Shown in pieces: positions 5,749 through 9,999 of a stretch of 9,999 nucleotides of DNA; positions within the stretch are counted from its first letter, which is position 1; every line of letters begins with the position of its first letter. Below the pieces are notes generated by a model that did no database searches, was not told the origin of the DNA, and saw only the letters and a list, made by a program, of their open reading frames with translations. Source of the stretch: JABHCC01 sp034658635 (lineage in GTDB: Bacteria > Bacteroidota > Bacteroidia > Bacteroidales > UBA12481); assembly GCA_034658635.1 (NCBI GenBank), contig JAYEFL010000270.1, positions 1 through 9,999 of the forward strand, given 5' to 3'. A program made the position numbers and the translations under genes.

Positions 5749-8127
5749 CTACCTCTTCCTCTTAAACACAGACTTCAACCTCTCAAAGAACCTCTTCTTC
5801 TTCTCATCTTCCTGCTTCCTTACAGCCGGATCGCTGAGCCTTCGGGCTTTTGCAGTATCTGATTTAACAAATCCATCAAATAGTCTCTCTAAGAGGGTCA
5901 TGTTAGGATTTTCCAGAGAGTAATCAGGACAATCAAGACGCGCAAGCAACTCATCTGAAAGTGGTGGAAACTGAGCAGTGGAAATGGAATCATAAGCCTG
6001 ATCACGTTCAATTCGCTGCATAAAACGGGCAAAAATGGGTAATCCTGTATGAGCTCCTTGTCCTAATGCAGTAGTTCTGAAATGAATACCAGGATTATCG
6101 GCTCCTACCCAGGCACCTGCTACAATAGCCGGATTATAACCAATAAACCAACCATCAGCATTGTCTTGTGTGGTGCCGGTTTTCCCTGCCAGATCAGATG
6201 TTAATCCGAATAGCCACCTGAGAGACCTGCCAGTGCCTCGCTCAACAACGCCATTCATTAGATGAACCATCGTTCTTGCGGTGGCTTGTGTAAGAACAGA
6301 ATCAGGAGTTTCATCAAGCTCACTCTCCCATAGCAGGTTCCCCTGCCAATCTTCAATTTTCAATAAAACTACAGGGCGTACAGGCTGCCCGAGGTTTGCG
6401 AATGTGGCATAAGCCCTCACCATTTCAAACAGAGATAAATCTGCCGTTCCCAAGGCAATTGAGGGCACCTCAGGAATAGTTGAAGAAATCCCCATGCGAT
6501 GAGCAAGCTCGATAACGGGTTTAATTCCAACTTGATGTATAAGTTCAGCAGAAATAGTATTCACTGAATTCACCAAAGCTCCTTTAACAGAATAATAACC
6601 CTCATGATTGCCATCAGAATTCTCTGGTGTCCAATCCTGATAATCCCCATAGGTTCTTAACTCATTGGATATAAACTCACAGGGATCAACCTCCCCCAAC
6701 AAGGCTGCTGCATAAAGGAAAGGCTTAAACGTTGATCCCACCTGTCTGGCAGCTTTAACATGATCATATTTGAAGGCCTGAAAATTTCTTCCACCAACCC
6801 AGGCCTGTATATGTCCGGTTGTAGGATCCAAGGCCATGAACCCAGCCTGCAAAGTCTTCAGGTTTTGCTTGATAGAATCCATCGGAGAAATCTTTTTCAA
6901 TAATATGCTTCCGCTTTTCCAGTCAAACACCCTGGTTTCAACCGGTTTGTTAAGGTTTTCAAGAATCTTTTCATGTTGCATCCCAGCATTAATGGCATGT
7001 TTATACCGAGCCGAAGAACGAATAGCAGAATTCAGAATATTCGGGTTTCCCGACCAAGGGCTCCTACCCGACCAATGCACCTCAAACTCTCTCTGAAGTT
7101 GATTAAGATGAAAATCAACCGCCTGATTAGCATAAGACTGCAGTGTGGAGTCAAGAGTCGTGGTTATCCTGAGTCCATCAGTATAGATATTGTATTCATC
7201 CCCAAATTGATCTTTAAGAATTTTCTGAATACCAGGACGAATATGCTCCAGGAAAAATGGAGACGGACCATTATTGTAATCCAGTTTTCTGTAGTTCAGC
7301 TTAATCGGCTGTGATTTATAGTTCTCAGCCTCTTCCTGACTAAGGGCGCCCTCTGAGACCATTCTACTCAACACAATATTCCTTCTTTGCAGGGATTTCT
7401 CTGGATTAACTCTCGGATTATAAGCAGTATTAGCCGCCAGCATCCCTACAAGTGTTGCAGCCTCAGCAGGATTCAAATGTACAGATGGCTTGCAAAAAAA
7501 GCGCTGAGATGCCACCTCGATGCCGTAAACATTATCACCAAAAGGGACAGTATTCAGGTAAAGAGCCAGAATTTCATCCTTGGAATAAATTTTCTCAATA
7601 CGGGCAGAAATAAATATTTCCCTGACTTTATTTATAGCTAGCGTAAACTTTCCGAATCCTAGTCGGGGATAAAGATTTCTGGCTAATTGCTGACTTATTG
7701 TACTTCCTCCTCCCTGATTCCTGTTGCCAAGAATTATACTTTTTATAAAAACCCTTCCCAAACTGATAAAATCCAATCCTTTATGCCGGAAAAACCGACT
7801 ATCTTCTGTTGATACTAAGGCATCCTTAACATATTGTGAAATATTCTCTTCACGAATAGTCATCCGATTCTGAAAAAAGTACTTCCCAACGATCTTACCA
7901 TCATGATCATACACCACAGTCGCAGAATTATTCCTTATCCGACTAAGTTCAGATTTCGTTGGAATTGGCTTGAAAAGGCCCAGATATACAGCAAAAACAA
8001 AGAAAAAAACCAAGCAGACTACAACAACACCTGACTTAAGCAAAAAGAGCATAAATTTAGTTTTGCCAGACTTCTTGTTATTATTCTTACGAGCAGCAGA
8101 TTTCTTAGTACGAGATTTCTTTATCAT
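5749..8127 (-). CDS. mrcA: Class A penicillin-binding protein (PBP1A type), bifunctional peptidoglycan synthase
   Basis: Polymerises lipid II into glycan strands and cross-links the stem peptides on the outer face of the inner membrane. 792 residues from the start chosen here: a cytoplasmic Lys/Arg/Asn-rich tail (1-24), one transmembrane helix (about 25-51), then the GT51 glycosyltransferase with catalytic Glu108 (VSTEDSRFFRHKG), GGGSTISQQLARNLY (139-153) and second Glu170 (KVREIFISARIEK). The transpeptidase has SxxK at Ser465-Lys468 (QVGSTFKPF), SxN at 521-523 (NSVNTIS) and KTG at 649-651 (LAGKTGTTQDNADGW). All key residues are present. The C-terminus is a basic tail. The frame stays open to an ATG at 8310, but those 61 extra residues would be translated from the 13-bp repeat array and resemble no PBP N-terminus; MIKKSRTKKSAARK is the normal start. 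It is divergent from aceE. Confidence 0.96.
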   Translation of the reverse strand: MIKKSRTKKSAARKNNNKKSGKTKFMLFLLKSGVVVVCLVFFFVFAVYLGLFKPIPTKSELSRIRNNSATVVYDHDGKIVGKYFFQNRMTIREENISQYVKDALVSTEDSRFFRHKGLDFISLGRVFIKSIILGNRNQGGGSTISQQLARNLYPRLGFGKFTLAINKVREIFISARIEKIYSKDEILALYLNTVPFGDNVYGIEVASQRFFCKPSVHLNPAEAATLVGMLAANTAYNPRVNPEKSLQRRNIVLSRMVSEGALSQEEAENYKSQPIKLNYRKLDYNNGPSPFFLEHIRPGIQKILKDQFGDEYNIYTDGLRITTTLDSTLQSYANQAVDFHLNQLQREFEVHWSGRSPWSGNPNILNSAIRSSARYKHAINAGMQHEKILENLNKPVETRVFDWKSGSILLKKISPMDSIKQNLKTLQAGFMALDPTTGHIQAWVGGRNFQAFKYDHVKAARQVGSTFKPFLYAAALLGEVDPCEFISNELRTYGDYQDWTPENSDGNHEGYYSVKGALVNSVNTISAELIHQVGIKPVIELAHRMGISSTIPEVPSIALGTADLSLFEMVRAYATFANLGQPVRPVVLLKIEDWQGNLLWESELDETPDSVLTQATARTMVHLMNGVVERGTGRSLRWLFGLTSDLAGKTGTTQDNADGWFIGYNPAIVAGAWVGADNPGIHFRTTALGQGAHTGLPIFARFMQRIERDQAYDSISTAQFPPLSDELLARLDCPDYSLENPNMTLLERLFDGFVKSDTAKARRLSDPAVRKQEDEKKKRFFERLKSVFKRKR

Positions 8128-8310
8128 TAAGATCAGTTCTGAAAACAAAAATAATAAAATAACCAAAGAGGCACGGCGTAACGATTTGGCGTAACGATTT
8201 GGCGTAACGATTTGGCGTAACGATTTACCCTCTATACTAAATCCCCAAAACCTTCTTGCCTCTGGTTTGTCTACACTTTGAAAGCAAAAATTTAACAAAA
8301 AGTAATACAC
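8128..8310. other. Divergent intergenic region between the PBP1A gene and aceE
   Basis: This 183-bp AT-rich gap must contain the promoters of both flanking genes. It holds a 13-bp tandem repeat (8175-8226). A TATACT at 8233-8238 and TACACTTTG at 8272-8280 resemble sigma70 and Bacteroidota -7 elements, but neither has a partner element at the proper distance, so no promoter is assigned. There is no Shine-Dalgarno before either start codon. Confidence 0.5.
8175..8226. repeat. Four perfect 13-bp tandem repeats (GGCGTAACGATTT)
   Basis: GGCGTAACGATTT occurs four times without mismatch at 8175-8187, 8188-8200, 8201-8213 and 8214-8226. Perfect identity suggests recent duplication or active homogenisation. 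The unit is more GC-rich than the AT-rich surroundings. Since 13 is not a multiple of 3, copy-number change would shift any frame through it, another reason to place the PBP start downstream of it at 8127. Confidence 0.95.
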
Positions 8311-9999
8311 ATGGATAACAAGGAATTAGCCAGGATTCAGGAGATTGAAAACAAGGAGTGGATTGATTCTCTGGATTATATTATCGAGAAGGAAGGGCCG
8401 GAGCGTGCGAAAGAGATTCTGCTACTCCTCCAAACCAGATCCCAATTGAAGGGTATAGACTTTACGTACCAGGGAAACACTCCATATATCAACACAATTA
8501 CACCTGACAAACAGGCACCCTATCCGGGGAGCCGTGAGCTGGAAAGAAAAATTAAAAGCATAATACGCTGGAATGCCATGGCAATGGTAACCAGGGCGAA
8601 TAAAGAAGAGGATGGCATTGGTGGTCATATTTCAACTTATGCCTCAAGTGCCACTTTGTATGAGGTGGGCTTTAATCATTTTTTCAGGGGAGGTGATGAT
8701 GGTCGATATCCGGATATCATATATTTCCAGGGACATGCAGCACCAGGCATATATGCCCGCTCGTTCATGGAAGGACGTTTGACCGAAGAAGATCTGAAAA
8801 ATTTCCGTCGCGAGTTACGTGGCAAAGGAGGATTATCATCATATCCACATCCCAGATCTATGCCCGAATACTGGCAGTTCCCAACCGTTTCAATGGGTTT
8901 AGGACCACTTACAGCCATTTACCAGGCTCGTTTTAACCAGTATATGCAAGATAAAGGCCTGATTGCTCAATCAGATCAGAAAGTCTGGGCATTTCTGGGA
9001 GATGGCGAAATGGACGAACCTGAGTCGATGGGTGCCCTGACTCTGGCATCACGGGAAGAATTGGATAATCTGATTTTTGTAGTCAATTGTAACCTTCAAA
9101 GATTAGATGGTCCGGTACGTGGAAATGGTTCAATTATTCAGGAACTCGAATCTGCCTTTCATGGCGCCGGCTGGAACGTTATTAAGGTTATCCAGGGGTC
9201 AGATTGGGATCCTCTGTTTGAGAAAGATACAGACGGCATGTTAACCAAACGTTTCGGAGAATTGGTTGACGGTGAACGACAACGATATAGTATTTCTTCT
9301 GGTGAGGTTATTCGCAAGGGATTCTTTGAGAAATACGAGCAAACTGCGCAGATGGTTGAGAACTACTCAGATGAACAATTGCAGAAATTGGGCAGAGGTG
9401 GTCATGATCCCTTGAAAGTATATAACGCATACCTGCAGGCTGCTAATCATAAAGGAGCTCCAACTGTTATTCTGGCAGCAACCATCAAGGGTTATGGCTT
9501 GGGTGAAGCCGGAGAAGGCAGGAATATCACTCACCAACAGAAAAAACTGAATGAGAAGGAAATGAAATATTTCCGTGGACGCTTTGGGATCCCTATCTCA
9601 GATGACGTGATTGGAAAAGCCCCATTTTTCAAGCCAGAACCTGACAGTGAAGAAGTAAAATACCTGCTTGATCAAAGGCAAAAACTGGGTGGATTCCTCC
9701 CAAAGAGGAGAGTTGAAAAGTTACGGTTCGACATGCCCAACCATGCAATTTTTGAAGAATACTCAAAAGATTCAGGCAATAAGGATGTTGCAACTACCAT
9801 GGTGATGGTGCAGATCCTTTCTAAGCTATTGAAAGATAAAAATGTAGGTAAACTGATTGTTCCGATTGTTCCAGATGAATCCCGAACATTTGGTATGGAT
9901 GCTTTATTCCGTCAAGTCGGAATTTATTCACATCAGGGGCAGCTCTATGAGCCTGTTGATCGCGACAGCCTGATGTATTATAAAGAAGCTAAAAATGGG
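8311..9999 (+). CDS. aceE: Pyruvate dehydrogenase E1 component, homodimeric type (partial, 3' end missing)
   Basis: Thiamine-diphosphate-dependent decarboxylation of pyruvate and transfer of the acetyl group to the lipoyl domain of E2, linking glycolysis to acetyl-CoA in the cytoplasm. ATG at 8311; 563 codons are in the window and the frame is open to the last base, against about 880-890 residues for the family, so about 320 are missing. It closely follows AceE: GGHISTYASSAT (104-115, with the active-site His106), FQGHAAPGIYARSF (139-152, His142), the ThDP/Mg signature GDGEMDEPES (230-239) with the matching NCNLQRLDGPVRGNG (259-273), and NITHQQKK (405-412, active-site His408). The second domain has begun (VPDESRTFGMDALFRQVGIY at 520-539). 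No Shine-Dalgarno is visible; the start fits the AceE N-terminus (IENKEWIDSLDYIIEKEGPE). E2 and E3 genes would be expected downstream or elsewhere. Confidence 0.97.
   Translation, partial: MDNKELARIQEIENKEWIDSLDYIIEKEGPERAKEILLLLQTRSQLKGIDFTYQGNTPYINTITPDKQAPYPGSRELERKIKSIIRWNAMAMVTRANKEEDGIGGHISTYASSATLYEVGFNHFFRGGDDGRYPDIIYFQGHAAPGIYARSFMEGRLTEEDLKNFRRELRGKGGLSSYPHPRSMPEYWQFPTVSMGLGPLTAIYQARFNQYMQDKGLIAQSDQKVWAFLGDGEMDEPESMGALTLASREELDNLIFVVNCNLQRLDGPVRGNGSIIQELESAFHGAGWNVIKVIQGSDWDPLFEKDTDGMLTKRFGELVDGERQRYSISSGEVIRKGFFEKYEQTAQMVENYSDEQLQKLGRGGHDPLKVYNAYLQAANHKGAPTVILAATIKGYGLGEAGEGRNITHQQKKLNEKEMKYFRGRFGIPISDDVIGKAPFFKPEPDSEEVKYLLDQRQKLGGFLPKRRVEKLRFDMPNHAIFEEYSKDSGNKDVATTMVMVQILSKLLKDKNVGKLIVPIVPDESRTFGMDALFRQVGIYSHQGQLYEPVDRDSLMYYKEAKNG

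Noticed and set aside
6836..7314. Two overlapping + strand frames of 86 and 113 aa inside the PBP1A gene
   Set aside because: Antisense shadows of a well-supported - strand gene with intact catalytic motifs; no recognisable protein content.
8274..8280. CACTTTG before aceE matching a half-site of the palindrome at 2058-2073
   Set aside because: A 7-mer is expected about once by chance in a window of this size, and the second half-site is missing here.
8128..8310. N-terminal extension of the PBP1A frame to an ATG at 8310
   Set aside because: The extra 61 residues come from the 13-bp repeat array and leave almost no room for a 5' UTR or promoter. The methionine at 8127 gives the standard short basic tail plus transmembrane helix.

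Overview
The window looks like a chromosomal segment of a free-living, probably marine or sediment Bacteroidota. The evidence is a C-terminal Por-type (T9SS type A) sorting domain, a TPR/transmembrane/coiled-coil/LuxR-HTH regulator of a kind common in that phylum, lipoproteins of Bacteroidota style, AT-rich intergenic DNA with almost no Shine-Dalgarno sequences, and short tandem intergenic repeats. The genus cannot be fixed from the sequence.

Left part (1-4797, all + strand). After a short octamer repeat and a possible gene remnant comes a membrane-tethered TPR regulator (196-1977). A 137-bp AT-rich gap follows, holding a 22-bp-period direct repeat and a perfect inverted repeat. Next are a 46-aa lysine-rich small ORF (2115-2255), a lipoprotein with a non-catalytic-looking SUMF1/FGE-sulfatase fold plus an unassigned C-terminal domain (2277-3734), and, 10 bp later, a T9SS-exported protein (3745-4797). 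The last two are very likely one operon making cell-envelope or surface proteins. The regulator and the operator-like repeats beside it could control them, but this is inference from position only.

Middle part (4798-5748) looks eroded and repeat-rich. It holds the 3' remnant of an unrecognised gene, a 7-bp tandem repeat, a GNAT acetyltransferase on the - strand that appears to have lost its acetyl-CoA-binding motif A by an in-frame deletion, a tRNA-Pro(CGG), and an eight-unit octamer repeat array that ends at the stop codon of the next gene.

Right part (5749-9999) is housekeeping. A class A penicillin-binding protein (PBP1A type, - strand, best start 8127) is divergent from aceE, the homodimeric pyruvate dehydrogenase E1, which runs off the window at 9999 after 563 codons. 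Their shared 183-bp intergenic region carries four perfect copies of a 13-bp repeat. No IS element, CRISPR array, phage gene or defence system was seen. The least explained items are the operator-like repeats with the small basic ORF, the SUMF1-lipoprotein/T9SS pair, the internally deleted acetyltransferase, and the repeat arrays.
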